Source of the DNA: Veillonella nakazawae
GTDB taxonomy: Bacteria > Bacillota > Negativicutes > Veillonellales > Veillonellaceae
Assembly (NCBI RefSeq): GCF_013393365.1
Contig: NZ_AP022321.1
Coordinates: 778,001-842,000 of the forward strand
Direction: 5' to 3'
DNA length: 64,000 nt
The notes under the pieces are model-generated. The model was not told where the DNA came from and made no database searches. It saw nothing but the letters and a program-made list of their open reading frames with translations. The position numbers and the translations under genes are program-made. This document shows, piece by piece, positions 34,000 through 43,900 of this stretch (positions are counted from its first letter, which is position 1; every line of letters begins with the position of its first letter).

Positions 34000-35229
34000 G
34001 TGGCCTTAATCGTTAAAAAATTTGGTGGTAGTTCCGTAGCTACACCAGAAAAAATATTTAATATTGTTGATCGCGTCCTTCGTGAGAAGAAAGAAGACGA
34101 TAAAATCGTTATCGTTGTATCCGCTATGGGTGATACAACAGATGACTTGGTAGCATTGGCTAAAGAAGTAACATCTAAGCCTTATGGTCGTGAAATGGAC
34201 CGCTTGCTATCTACAGGTGAGCAAGTAACGATTGCATTAATGGCGATGGCTTTCAACGAACGTGGTCATAAAGCTATGTCCTTAACAGGTGACCAAGCAG
34301 GTATTACAAGTAGTGATACATTCAATAAAGGCCGTATTTTAGGCGTTGATCCAAATCGCGTATTTGAGGCTTTGGATGAAGGCAATATCGTAGTAGTTGC
34401 AGGTTTCCAAGGTATTACTGAATATGGTGATATGGTTACTTTAGGTCGCGGTGGCTCTGATACAACTGCTGTTGCATTGGCAGGCGCCATGAAAGCTGAT
34501 GTTTGTGAAATCTTCACAGACGTTGAAGGCGTTTACTCTACAGACCCTCGCGTTGCAAAAGAGGCTTTCAAATTAGAAGAAGTAACATATGGCGAAATGC
34601 TTGAGATGGCACGTCTTGGTGCAGGTGTAATGCAACCTCGCGCTGTAGAAATGGGTTTCCGTTATGGTGTACCTATTCACGTACGTTCAACATTTAGTGA
34701 CAATACAGGTACTATTATTCGGGAGGATTATACTGTGGAAGCAAATAAACACGTAATTACTGGCGTAGCTGATGATACTAATACAGCAAAAGTAGCCCTT
34801 GTAGGCGTAGAAAATAAACCAGGTGTTGCAGCAACTGTGTTCAAAGCATTGGCTGCAAAAAACGTGGATGTTGATATGATTGTTCAATCTATCCGCGCCG
34901 TAGGTGAACCTAAAACTGATCTCATCTTCACTGTAGCTATGGATGATGTTGTACTAGCTCGTGAAGTATTAGCAGAATTACAAAAAACTGTTGATATTGA
35001 AGCTGTAAATATTGACGAAAGAATGGCAAAAGTATCTATCATTGGTGCAGGTATGTTAGGTCAACCAGGCGTGGCAGCTCAAATGTTTGATATTTTGAGC
35101 CAAGAAGGCATCAATATTGAAATTATTTCTACTTCTGAAATTAGTATTTCTTGCCTTGTTGCTGAAGACCGCGTTAAAGATGCTGTTCGTGTAATTCACA
35201 ATGGCTTATTGTTAGATCAAAGAGGTTAA
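34000..35229 (+). CDS. lysC: Aspartate kinase
   Basis: 409 residues, starting at GTG 34000 with GAGGGA upstream. Phosphorylates aspartate, the first step to lysine, meso-diaminopimelate, threonine and methionine. Kinase motifs: VKKFGGSSVAT (5-15), TGEQVTIALMAM, GRGGSDTTAVALA and FTDVEGVYSTDPR. Two ACT domains follow from about residue 265 (VALVGVENKPGVAATVF and VSIIGAGMLGQPGVAAQMF), the usual site of lysine/threonine feedback. Supplies diaminopimelate for the MurE of the cell-wall cluster. It is co-transcribed with the small gene 7 nt downstream. Confidence 0.95.
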   Translation: MALIVKKFGGSSVATPEKIFNIVDRVLREKKEDDKIVIVVSAMGDTTDDLVALAKEVTSKPYGREMDRLLSTGEQVTIALMAMAFNERGHKAMSLTGDQAGITSSDTFNKGRILGVDPNRVFEALDEGNIVVVAGFQGITEYGDMVTLGRGGSDTTAVALAGAMKADVCEIFTDVEGVYSTDPRVAKEAFKLEEVTYGEMLEMARLGAGVMQPRAVEMGFRYGVPIHVRSTFSDNTGTIIREDYTVEANKHVITGVADDTNTAKVALVGVENKPGVAATVFKALAAKNVDVDMIVQSIRAVGEPKTDLIFTVAMDDVVLAREVLAELQKTVDIEAVNIDERMAKVSIIGAGMLGQPGVAAQMFDILSQEGINIEIISTSEISISCLVAEDRVKDAVRVIHNGLLLDQRG

Positions 35230-35236
35230 TCTATTT

Positions 35237-35554
35237 ATGGATAGTCTACGTAGTTTTATGGATGAAATGCTCAATGACCAAGGTCGTAAGGAAGGTTTCA
35301 TTAGCGATCTACTAGGAAATCTAAAAAATCAGCCTATTCCAACATTGGAGCAAGCTCAAACTGGTTATACTACGGTAAGTAATTTACATGGCATTTTCTA
35401 CGATTATGATAAGGCCGAAGTTACTATTTCTTACAAGGTAGTACCGGATATGTATGAACCCTATACATTGAGCTTTGTACAGTTTCAAGCTATACTAGAA
35501 GGCTTATTAACCTTGCGCCGCAATCAAAAGTGGCAAATGCAACATACTAAATAA
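35237..35554 (+). CDS. Small hypothetical protein after aspartokinase
   Basis: 105 residues, no signal peptide or membrane helix. The sequence begins with an acidic helix (MDSLRSFMDEMLNDQGRKE) and then has a beta-type stretch (GYTTVSNLHGIFYDYDKAEVTISYKV). I do not recognise the family. The 7-nt spacing from lysC and the shared terminator at 35558-35588 argue for co-transcription. No obvious strong ribosome binding site precedes it (the AGAGG at the end of lysC is the best), so its expression may depend on coupling. Confidence 0.6.
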   Translation: MDSLRSFMDEMLNDQGRKEGFISDLLGNLKNQPIPTLEQAQTGYTTVSNLHGIFYDYDKAEVTISYKVVPDMYEPYTLSFVQFQAILEGLLTLRRNQKWQMQHTK

Positions 35555-35557
35555 TAT

Positions 35558-35588
35558 AAACCCCATAGGCCTATGCCTATGGGGTTTT
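35558..35588 (+). terminator. Intrinsic terminator of lysC operon
   Basis: AAACCCCATAGG and CCTATGGGGTTTT form a strong stem. Confidence 0.9.
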
Positions 35589-35776
35589 GTAATATGTTTA
35601 GCATAATTTGTTTATGAAATTATAGAATTACAATCTATGATGGTATAAATGGTATGATTTTGCTTTTCTATTCAAATTCGATAATTATTCTTAACATCTA
35701 TATATAGAGTTGTCGATGTGTTATAATAAATTGTTAGGAAGAAATTAATTATATTTATATAGAAAGAAGGGACAGC

Positions 35777-38686
35777 ATGGAAATAAATAAGGTTTATTCT
35801 GGCTTTCGCCTTGACCGCATTGAGCGCATTGATGAGATCAATGGTACCGCTTATGAAATGAAGCATGAAAAATCTGGTGCTCGTTTAATTTATATTGATT
35901 CACCAGATTCTAATAAAGTATTCAATATTGCGTTTAGAACAACACCTCACAATAGTACCGGTGTGGCACATATTATGGAGCATTCTGTTCTATGTGGTTC
36001 TCGCAAATTCCCATTGAAAGAGCCCTTTGTTGAACTGGTAAAAGGTTCTTTAAACACGTTCCTGAATGCTATGACATATCCGGATAAAACAATGTATCCT
36101 GTAGCCAGCAAGAACGATAAAGACTTCCATAATTTGATGGACGTATATCTTGATGCAGTATTCTACCCACGTGTTCGTGAAGATGCAGAAATCGTAATGC
36201 AAGAAGGTTGGCATTATGAGCTAGAACATGCAGACGATGAACTTACCTATAAAGGTGTTGTGTTCAATGAGATGAAAGGTGTTTACTCATCTCCTGACTC
36301 TGTATTAGAACGTCAAATGATGCGTGAGCTTTTCCCAGATACGACCTATGGTGTTGACTCTGGTGGGGATCCTGACTATATTACAGATTTAACATATGAA
36401 GAGTTCCAAGAATTCTACCGTGTTCACTATCATCCATCTAATAGCTATATCTTCTTGTATGGTGATATGAATATTGAAGAGCAATTAGCATTTTTGAATG
36501 ATGAATACTTAAGTCATTTTGATGCTATTGAGATTCATACCGAGGTAGCTCTACAAGCACCATTTACAGAAGGAAAAGTAGTGAGCTATCCATATAGTGT
36601 AGGTTCTGAAGAACCAACAGATAATCGTACATTGCATTCTTTTGCGTATGTATTGCCTGATGTAACACCTGAACATAGCTTGGCTTTTGAAGTGTTAACA
36701 CATGCTTTGTTGACATCTCCAGCGGCGCCTCTTAAACAGGCTTTGGTAAAAGCTGGTATTGGCTCTGACGTAAGCGGCTATTATTTAGATAGCATTCGTC
36801 AACCTATGTGGACAGTACAAGCTACGGGTTCAAACTTAGATAAACAAGCTGACTTGCAACGCATTGTAGAATCTACCTTACAAGAGCTATGTGATAAGGG
36901 CTTAGATAAAGAATTATTAGAAGCTTCTTTGAATAGCATTGAGTTTGCTCTTCGTGAAAGCGACTTTGGGGGACGACCTATTGGGTTAGCGTATATTATC
37001 CGCATGATGGATAATTGGTTATATGATAATGATCCATTAGAGTTATTACACTATGAAGAGGCGTTAGCGAATATTCGCAAAGGTTTGGCTGGTACATATT
37101 TCGAAGATTTAATTCGTCATTCTATCTTGAATAATGACCATAAGGTTCTTGTATCTATCTATCCTGAACGTGGCCTTCAAGAGCGCAAAGATGCAGAGGT
37201 TAAAGAACATTTAGCTGCTGTAAAAGCGAATATGACAAAAGAGGAGATTGACGCGATTGTAGAACAAACAAAACGCCTTAAAATTCGTCAAGAAACTCCA
37301 GATAGTGATGAAGCTCTAGCATCTATTCCATTGCTCGAGTTATCTGATTTAAATCCTAATATGGAAGCTGTAGAACGCCGTGAAAGTAAAATCGGTAATA
37401 CGACAATACATTTTGTACCTACTTTCACAAAGGGTATCAATTATGTAGGCTTGTACTTTAAATTGAACTGCCTCACAGAAGAGGACTTATTCTACGCTGA
37501 TATTTTAAGTGATATCCTTGGCCGTGTTGACACATCCGAGCGCGGTTATGAAGCATTGGCTAAAGATATCAATATGAATTTAGGTGGGTTAAGTTCTGAT
37601 ATTACGGCCATCAGTAAAGATGGTAAGCGCGATGAGTTTACACCTCTTATGATTGTACGTGCAAAAGCATTACATGCTAAACTACCTGATTTATGTCGCT
37701 TGATTAATGAAGTCGTAAAAAAGGCAGATTACAGTGATGATAGCCGTTTAACTGAGCTTGTTCAAGAAAGCAAAGCTATTTGGGATAATGAAGCATTCCG
37801 CCGCGGTAATTCTATCGTGAGTCAACGTGTTATGGCTCAAGTTTCTGCAGTTGGTAAGTTTAGAGATAATGGCAATTTAGGTTACTATCAAAAAATCAGC
37901 GAGCTAGCTTCTAATCCAGCGGCTTTGCCATTATTACCAGAAAAATTAGCTGAAGTAGCTCGTAAAATTTTCCGTGCTAATAATGTAGATATTATGTTTG
38001 TTGGTGAAGAAGGCGAATTAGAAGCTTTTGAAAACCTAATGAAACCATTGGTTGACACTTGGGATACTACCGAATTGAGTAATGATGTATTACAAATCAC
38101 TCGTCTTTCCGGCAATGATGGTATCGTTACAGCTGGTAAGGTTCAATACGTAGCTCAAGGTGGTAATTTCATTGATCATGGTTTCAAACATGTTGGTCCC
38201 ATGAGCGTGTTAGAAACAATATTACGTTATGAATACCTTTGGATTCGTATTCGTGTTCAAGGTGGTGCTTACGGAGCATTTGCTAATTTCTATGATGATG
38301 GCAATATGATTTTCTGTAGTTATCGTGATCCTAACTTGTTAGAAACTTTAGATGTATATAAAGAGTTGCCTCAATACCTTCGTGACTTCACATTGACTGA
38401 TCGTGAAATGCGTAAATATATTATTGGTACTATGAGTTCTTTGGACTTACCAATGACGCCAGCATTGCGTGGACCACGTGCAATGGGTATGTATTTCAGT
38501 GGTGCTAAACTAGAGGACAAAGTAGAGTTCCGTAAACAAGTGATTGCATGTAAGCCAGAAGATATTGTTGCACTAGCAGATGTAGTAGAACCTGTACTGA
38601 ATGATAATCATATTTGCACAATGGGTAACGAACAAAAAATTAAAGATGCTGGTAATGTTTTTGATAACATTGTGTCTTTAGGCTAA
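35777..38686 (+). CDS. M16C-family zinc metalloprotease (presequence protease-like)
   Basis: 969 residues. The inverted zinc motif HxxEH is His65-IME-His69 in GVAHIMEHSVLCGSRKFPLK; the third ligand Glu lies in the GVVFNEMKG stretch near residue 167. Two homologous halves (a second M16 domain from about 550) form the closed chamber typical of PreP/Cym1 and Synechocystis-like M16C proteases that degrade peptides. No signal peptide, so cytosolic. Length fits M16C. AGAAGGGAC is the likely binding site. It is monocistronic; the terminator at 38749-38786 follows. Confidence 0.9.
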   Translation: MEINKVYSGFRLDRIERIDEINGTAYEMKHEKSGARLIYIDSPDSNKVFNIAFRTTPHNSTGVAHIMEHSVLCGSRKFPLKEPFVELVKGSLNTFLNAMTYPDKTMYPVASKNDKDFHNLMDVYLDAVFYPRVREDAEIVMQEGWHYELEHADDELTYKGVVFNEMKGVYSSPDSVLERQMMRELFPDTTYGVDSGGDPDYITDLTYEEFQEFYRVHYHPSNSYIFLYGDMNIEEQLAFLNDEYLSHFDAIEIHTEVALQAPFTEGKVVSYPYSVGSEEPTDNRTLHSFAYVLPDVTPEHSLAFEVLTHALLTSPAAPLKQALVKAGIGSDVSGYYLDSIRQPMWTVQATGSNLDKQADLQRIVESTLQELCDKGLDKELLEASLNSIEFALRESDFGGRPIGLAYIIRMMDNWLYDNDPLELLHYEEALANIRKGLAGTYFEDLIRHSILNNDHKVLVSIYPERGLQERKDAEVKEHLAAVKANMTKEEIDAIVEQTKRLKIRQETPDSDEALASIPLLELSDLNPNMEAVERRESKIGNTTIHFVPTFTKGINYVGLYFKLNCLTEEDLFYADILSDILGRVDTSERGYEALAKDINMNLGGLSSDITAISKDGKRDEFTPLMIVRAKALHAKLPDLCRLINEVVKKADYSDDSRLTELVQESKAIWDNEAFRRGNSIVSQRVMAQVSAVGKFRDNGNLGYYQKISELASNPAALPLLPEKLAEVARKIFRANNVDIMFVGEEGELEAFENLMKPLVDTWDTTELSNDVLQITRLSGNDGIVTAGKVQYVAQGGNFIDHGFKHVGPMSVLETILRYEYLWIRIRVQGGAYGAFANFYDDGNMIFCSYRDPNLLETLDVYKELPQYLRDFTLTDREMRKYIIGTMSSLDLPMTPALRGPRAMGMYFSGAKLEDKVEFRKQVIACKPEDIVALADVVEPVLNDNHICTMGNEQKIKDAGNVFDNIVSLG

Positions 38687-38748
38687 ATAATTTTATATCT
38701 ATAAATGATATTGCTTTAATTTTTAGTTTGACATATCTTTGGATGGAT

Positions 38749-38786
38749 AAGTGGCATATTCATAATGAATATGCCACTTGTTTTCT
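38749..38786 (+). terminator. Terminator hairpin between protease and gluQ
   Basis: AAGTGGCATATTCAT (38749-38763) and ATGAATATGCCACTT (38765-38779) are perfectly complementary with almost no loop, followed by GTTTTCT. It lies 18 nt upstream of the gluQ ribosome binding region, so read-through would set gluQ expression. Confidence 0.7.
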
Positions 38787-38803
38787 ACTATAGGAGAGTT
38801 CTC

Positions 38804-39772
38804 ATGAAAGGTAGATTTGCGCCTAGTCCCACAGGATATATTCATCTTGGTAATGTGTGGATAGCGCTTTTATCATATATCTCCACACGCCAACAAAAAG
38901 GAAAATATGTTGTACGGATGGAGGATATAGACCTGCAACGGTCAAAACGAGAATTAGGTGAAGCTTTACTAGATGATTTAGAATGGCTTGGCTTTGAATG
39001 GGATGAAGGGCCTCGTGTAGGTGGTCCTGAGGTATCTTATTGGCAAAGTGAAAGACAAACATATTATGCAGACATACTAGAATCTCTAGCATTAGAAAAA
39101 CTAATTTATCCTTGTTTTTGTAATAGAGCACGGCTACAATCTATAGCATCAGCGCCTCATGTAGGAGAAGTAGTTCATCGTTATGATGGTAAATGTCGCC
39201 ATTTAAGCAAGAATGCAGTAGACGAATTATCCTCTATAAAAGAACCATCCTTACGTTTAGCTATAGATTCATGTAATCTAGAATTTGATGATCGCTGGCA
39301 AGGTACACAGCATATTCATTTGGAAGGAGAACTAGATGATTATGTATTACGTCGTGGTGATGGCATGTACGCATATAATTTAGCCGTCGTATTAGATGAT
39401 ATAGCTATGGGAATAACTGAAGTGATTCGCGGTGATGATTTACTAGATACAACAGGTCAACAATTATATTTATATAATACATTACAACAATGCTATCCCC
39501 ACAAGCATATAGAAGTTCCTAAGTATGGTCACGCACCACTTTTAGTGGATGCAGATGGCCATAGACTTTCTAAACGTCAAAAGAGTATTACAATCCGTGA
39601 ACTACGAGAACAGCAATGGTCAGCATCCAGAATTTTATGGGAATTAGCTGTCGCTGGTGGGCTTATAGATAAAGACAGATATACTCATCGAGAAATAAAT
39701 CTTTCTGAGTTAATGAATTTAGATCTATCGTGTTCTAGTTTAAGACAAAAAACAATTGTTATTGAGCGATAA
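38804..39772 (+). CDS. gluQ: Glutamyl-Q tRNA(Asp) synthetase
   Basis: 322 residues from ATG 38804, with TAGGAGAG upstream; the frame extends further but through the terminator hairpin. Attaches glutamate to queuosine in tRNA(Asp). The class I synthetase catalytic core is present: HIGH-like PTGYIHLGN (residues 9-17), VVRMEDID, VIRGDDLLDTT and KMSKS-like RLSKRQKS. A zinc site is suggested by Cys104 and Cys106 in YPCFCN and a Cys in GKCRH. The anticodon-binding C-terminal domain of full glutamyl-tRNA synthetase is absent, which identifies it as GluQ. Confidence 0.9.
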   Translation: MKGRFAPSPTGYIHLGNVWIALLSYISTRQQKGKYVVRMEDIDLQRSKRELGEALLDDLEWLGFEWDEGPRVGGPEVSYWQSERQTYYADILESLALEKLIYPCFCNRARLQSIASAPHVGEVVHRYDGKCRHLSKNAVDELSSIKEPSLRLAIDSCNLEFDDRWQGTQHIHLEGELDDYVLRRGDGMYAYNLAVVLDDIAMGITEVIRGDDLLDTTGQQLYLYNTLQQCYPHKHIEVPKYGHAPLLVDADGHRLSKRQKSITIRELREQQWSASRILWELAVAGGLIDKDRYTHREINLSELMNLDLSCSSLRQKTIVIER

Positions 39773-39897
39773 TAGATACATTGATTTTAGTTCTGAAATA
39801 TTTGCTAAAAGAGTATAATTCTTCAACTATAAAATTCGATATATTACATTGACAATATTCGATATTTCGTTATAATAGTATATAAGAGGTGGTCAAA

Positions 39898-40272
39898 ATG
39901 ACAATTCAACAAGCTTTAGATCAAAAAGTATGGGCCGTTATTGGAGCCACTCATAAAACCGAAAAGTTCGGCTATAAGATTTATAAATGTCTTAAAGATC
40001 ACGGATATGAAGTATATCCAGTTAATCCTAATATTGCAGAGATAGATGGTAACAAATGTTATCCTAGTCTTTCTGCACTTCCTGTTGTACCAGCTGTGGT
40101 AGATTTTGTTGTGCCAGAAGCAGCAGGTTTAGCTGCACTTGATGAATGTAAAGAACTTGGCATTCCTACTGTGTGGTTGCAACCGGGAGCGGATAAACCA
40201 TCTGTTGTTGAAAAAGCACATGCTTTAAACCTGCATGTCATTCAAGATTGTGTATTAGTTCAATTACCGTAG
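39898..40272 (+). CDS. CoA-binding domain protein (YccU type)
   Basis: 124 residues from ATG 39898, with AAGAGGTGG at 7-9 nt; the GTG nine bases earlier lies within that site. A single Rossmann-type CoA-binding domain: WAVIGATHKTEKFGYKIYKCL (residues 12-32), YEVYPVNPN and VDFVVPEAAG. The end VIQDCVLVQL is also typical. Such stand-alone proteins bind CoA and have no clear cellular role. It is 9 nt upstream of thioredoxin, so the two are in one operon, perhaps for redox or CoA-thiol handling (inference). Confidence 0.88.
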   Translation: MTIQQALDQKVWAVIGATHKTEKFGYKIYKCLKDHGYEVYPVNPNIAEIDGNKCYPSLSALPVVPAVVDFVVPEAAGLAALDECKELGIPTVWLQPGADKPSVVEKAHALNLHVIQDCVLVQLP

Positions 40273-40281
40273 GAGGGTACA

Positions 40282-40602
40282 ATGAGCGAATTAAAAGAAT
40301 TAAAAACTGCTGAATATCAAGATTTAGTAAATCAAGGTGGCGTTACTGTTATTGATTTCTGGGCTCCATGGTGCGGTTATTGCGTACGTATGATGCCAAT
40401 CATCGAAGAAATCGCAGGTGAACTTGAAGGTAAAGCTAACTTTGTAAAAGTGAACACTGATGAAGAACCTGAATTAGCACGTAACTTACAAGTTGAAGTA
40501 TTGCCAACATTCGTTATTTTAAAAGATGGCGAAGTAGTAGACCGCAAAATTGGCTTCATGCCAAAAGGCGACCTTCAAGGTGCTATTGAATCTAAATTCT
40601 AA
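40282..40602 (+). CDS. trxA: Thioredoxin with atypical CGYC active site
   Basis: 106 residues, classical thioredoxin length. The active site is WCGYC (Cys31-Gly-Tyr-Cys34) rather than the usual CGPC. The Asp25 in VIDFWAPW and the cis-Pro in EVLPTF are conserved. A tyrosine in the third position raises the redox potential in related proteins (known for glutaredoxin-like CPYC and disulfide oxidoreductases), so this may be less reducing than standard thioredoxin (inference). AGGAGG lies 5 nt upstream. Terminated at 40633-40680. Confidence 0.92.
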   Translation: MSELKELKTAEYQDLVNQGGVTVIDFWAPWCGYCVRMMPIIEEIAGELEGKANFVKVNTDEEPELARNLQVEVLPTFVILKDGEVVDRKIGFMPKGDLQGAIESKF

Positions 40603-40632
40603 TAATCGGTATAAAACTATATAAATAGAGGC

Positions 40633-40680
40633 AAAAAAACCTCATCAATGTATAAAGCATACATTGATGAGGTTTTTTTC
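40633..40680 (+). terminator. Intrinsic terminator after thioredoxin
   Basis: AAAAAAACCTCATCAATGTAT is complementary to ATACATTGATGAGGTTTTTTT around a short AAAGC loop, a long perfect stem with T-run. Confidence 0.92.
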
Positions 40681-40980
40681 ATAATTTTTATAGAGGTAAA
40701 TAAAAAGTATCGTATAAATATAAAATTAAATTAAAATATAAATTTTCATTTTATATAATTCAATATTATTAATAACACAGTATTTATGCGGATAATTACT
40801 TATTTTTGAATGAGTAAAAAATGAAGCATAAGTTTAACTTATTAATTTTTTTATGGAAATTTAAAATAATATATGGTAGTATTATGTTAAATATTGTGAA
40901 TGTTTAGTGAAAATAGTGCAATATTTGATTTATTTCTTCATTGTGGGGTGAGAGCCACAAATGTTGGGAGGGAACTTAAT
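40681..40980 (+). other. AT-rich promoter and structured leader of the giant adhesin
   Basis: This 300-bp spacer is about 80% A+T. A TATTAT about 40880 may be the -10. The leader has a hairpin TTGTGG (40941-40946) with CCACAA (40955-40960) just before the GGGAGG ribosome binding site. No gene is present; the in-frame codons from 40900 precede the hairpin and lack a site. Confidence 0.45.
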
Positions 40981-43900
40981 ATGAATAAGGTATTCAAAGT
41001 TGTATGGAGTGCAACGAAGCACGCTTATGTCGTAACGTCCGAGTTAGCTAAGTCTCACCAAAAATCTGCTACTACAATTGTAGCAGCCGTTATTTTGGCG
41101 GCTAGCTTTTCTGGAGGTGTTGCTAATGCATCCAGCCCTGAGGATTGGGCTAGAGCTGATCTTATTGGTAGCCAAAGATGGTTAACACCTGATCAAAATG
41201 CTTGGGGTCATATGCAAGATCAACATCAAGTTGATCCACAACAATTAGATCAACAGCAACAACAGCAACAACAACAGCAACAACAACAGCAACAGCAACA
41301 ACAATGGCAACAACAAGTGCCGCAACAACAGCAGCAACAACAAAGACGTCCACGTCCACAAGTGCCGCAACAACAGCAACAACAGCAACAATGGCAACAA
41401 CAAGTGCCACAAGAACAGCAGCAACAACAAATCCCTAAAAAAGGCGGTTCCAATGGTAATACCGTAATTAATAACTACTATACAGTTGTAACTACTGATG
41501 TTGAAAATGTTAAGAAAAATACACATAACATTAACGTTGTAAATAAAAAGGTAGATATCAATACTACTAATATTAATACTGTTAATAATAAGGTTGAGAG
41601 TGTAAAAACTGACATTAATAAAATCAATGCTAAAGTTGATAAAAATAGCAAAGATATTGAAGGATTAAAAGGTCATATTGGCACTCAAATCACTGATATT
41701 AAACAAAACATCACAAATATTAACAATAATATTGATGCTAAATTTACTAAAATTAACAATGATATTGATGTAAAAATCGATAATAAAATCACTAATATTA
41801 CAAATAATGTTGTTAATAATGTAAATACTAACATTGATGCTAGTGTAAAAAAACATATTGAAGCTAATAATACTAATATTATTAATCAAGTAAATCAAAA
41901 TATTAAAAATGAAATACAAAACAATAACACTACAATTCTTAACCAAGTAGACCAAAAAATTGAAAATAATAACACTACTATTATTAACAATGTGAACAAA
42001 GATGTAGATGTTAAGATTAATGATATTAAAACAACTATCAATAATACGAAAAATGAGTTAAATACTAATATTTCTAATGTTAAAAATGAACTCAATCAAA
42101 ATATCAATAATGTAGATGTTAAAGTTAGTGATAATAAAAAAGCTATTAACAACTTAACTGTAAATGTTAATAAAAATAGCAAATCTATTGCTGATTTAAC
42201 TACTAAAGTCGAAAATAACACACAAAATATTGACGCTAATAATACTTTCATCATGGAAAACCGTAAACTTATCGGTGATAACAAAAAAGCTATTAACGAG
42301 AACAAAAAATCCATTGATGATTTGAAAGGTAAAGTTGGCACAACAATTAATAATATTAACACAACTATTGATAATAAAATTAGTGAAAATAACACTAAGA
42401 TCATCAATGAAGTTAATAATAATGTAGATGTAAAAATCAACGATAGCAAAACAAATATTATTAATGAAGTTAACAAAAATATTAATACTCAAATTGAAGC
42501 TAACAACACAACTATTATCAATCAAGTAAATACTAACGTTGATAATAAAATTAATGCTGTTAAAGCTGATATTACTAAGATTAATAATTCTGTAACTGAT
42601 TTAAGTGCTAAAGTAGATGCTAATACAACAAACATCACTAACAACACTACAAATATCAATAAAAATGCCACTGCAATTACTGAATTAAACACTAAAGTTG
42701 ATAATCAAGGTAAAGTTTTAGTTAATCATGAAGGTCGCATCCAGACGCTTGAACAAGATAATAAAACAATTAAGACTGATGTATCCAACACTCAAAACCA
42801 AGTTAATATCAACACTAAAGATATTGCTGATTTGAAAGGTAAAGTTGGTCAAAACATCGGCAATGTTCAAGTAGATATTAAAGATATTAAAAACAATATC
42901 ACTAATATCAATAGCAAAGTGGACGCAAATGTAACTGCAATTAATAACGTTAATGTAAAAGTTGACGGTGTTAAAGGTGATTTAAATGGCCTTAAAGACC
43001 GTGTAGATCGTCATGACCAACGTTTAGACTTCTTACAAGATAATATTGCAGATAATTCTACACGTATTTCCATTGTTGAGGATAATGTGAAAACTAATAC
43101 TACAAACATTGTAGATAATAGTAAACGCATCGATGCTAACTCTGCGCGTATTTCCAACAATGAAAAAGCGATTAATGATTTGAAAGGTCATGTTGGCACA
43201 CAAATCACAAATATCGAAAACACAATTACTAATAAAATCAATGAAAATAATACAGTAATTAATAAAAATATCGATACTAAGATTGAGGCTAACAACACTG
43301 TTATTAACCAAAATATTGATAAAAAAATCAATAATAATAACACAACAATTATTAATAAAGTAGACCAAAACATTGATGCTAAGATTACTGAAAATAATAA
43401 AGTAATCAATAATAATATCAACAATGTAAATGTAAAAATTGATGGTGTTAAAGGCGACTTAGATGGTCTTACTAAACGTGTAGCTCAAAATGAAAAAGAC
43501 ATCAATGTAGCTGGCACAATTGCTATTGAAAACCGTACACTTATTGGTGCTAACAAAAAAGCTATTGATGAGTTAAAAGGTCATGTTGGCAATCAAATCA
43601 CAAATATCGAAAATACAATTACTAATAAAATCAACGAAAACAATACAGTAATTAATAAAACTATCGATAATAAGATTGAAGCTAACAATACTACTATTAT
43701 CAATAAAGTAGATAACAATATTGATGCTAAGATCAATGCTAACAATACAACAATCATTAACAAAGTTGATAAAAACATTGATGTGAAAATCAACGAAAAT
43801 AACACACAAATTAACAATACAATCAACAAAAAAATTGGTGATGTGAATGTTAAGATTGATGGCGTTAAAGGTGATTTGGATGGCCTTAAAGGTCGTGTAG

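Noticed and set aside
40900..40980. Earlier start of the adhesin at 40900
   Set aside because: The extra residues precede the extended signal peptide, cross a leader hairpin and lack a ribosome binding site; 40981 has GGGAGG.
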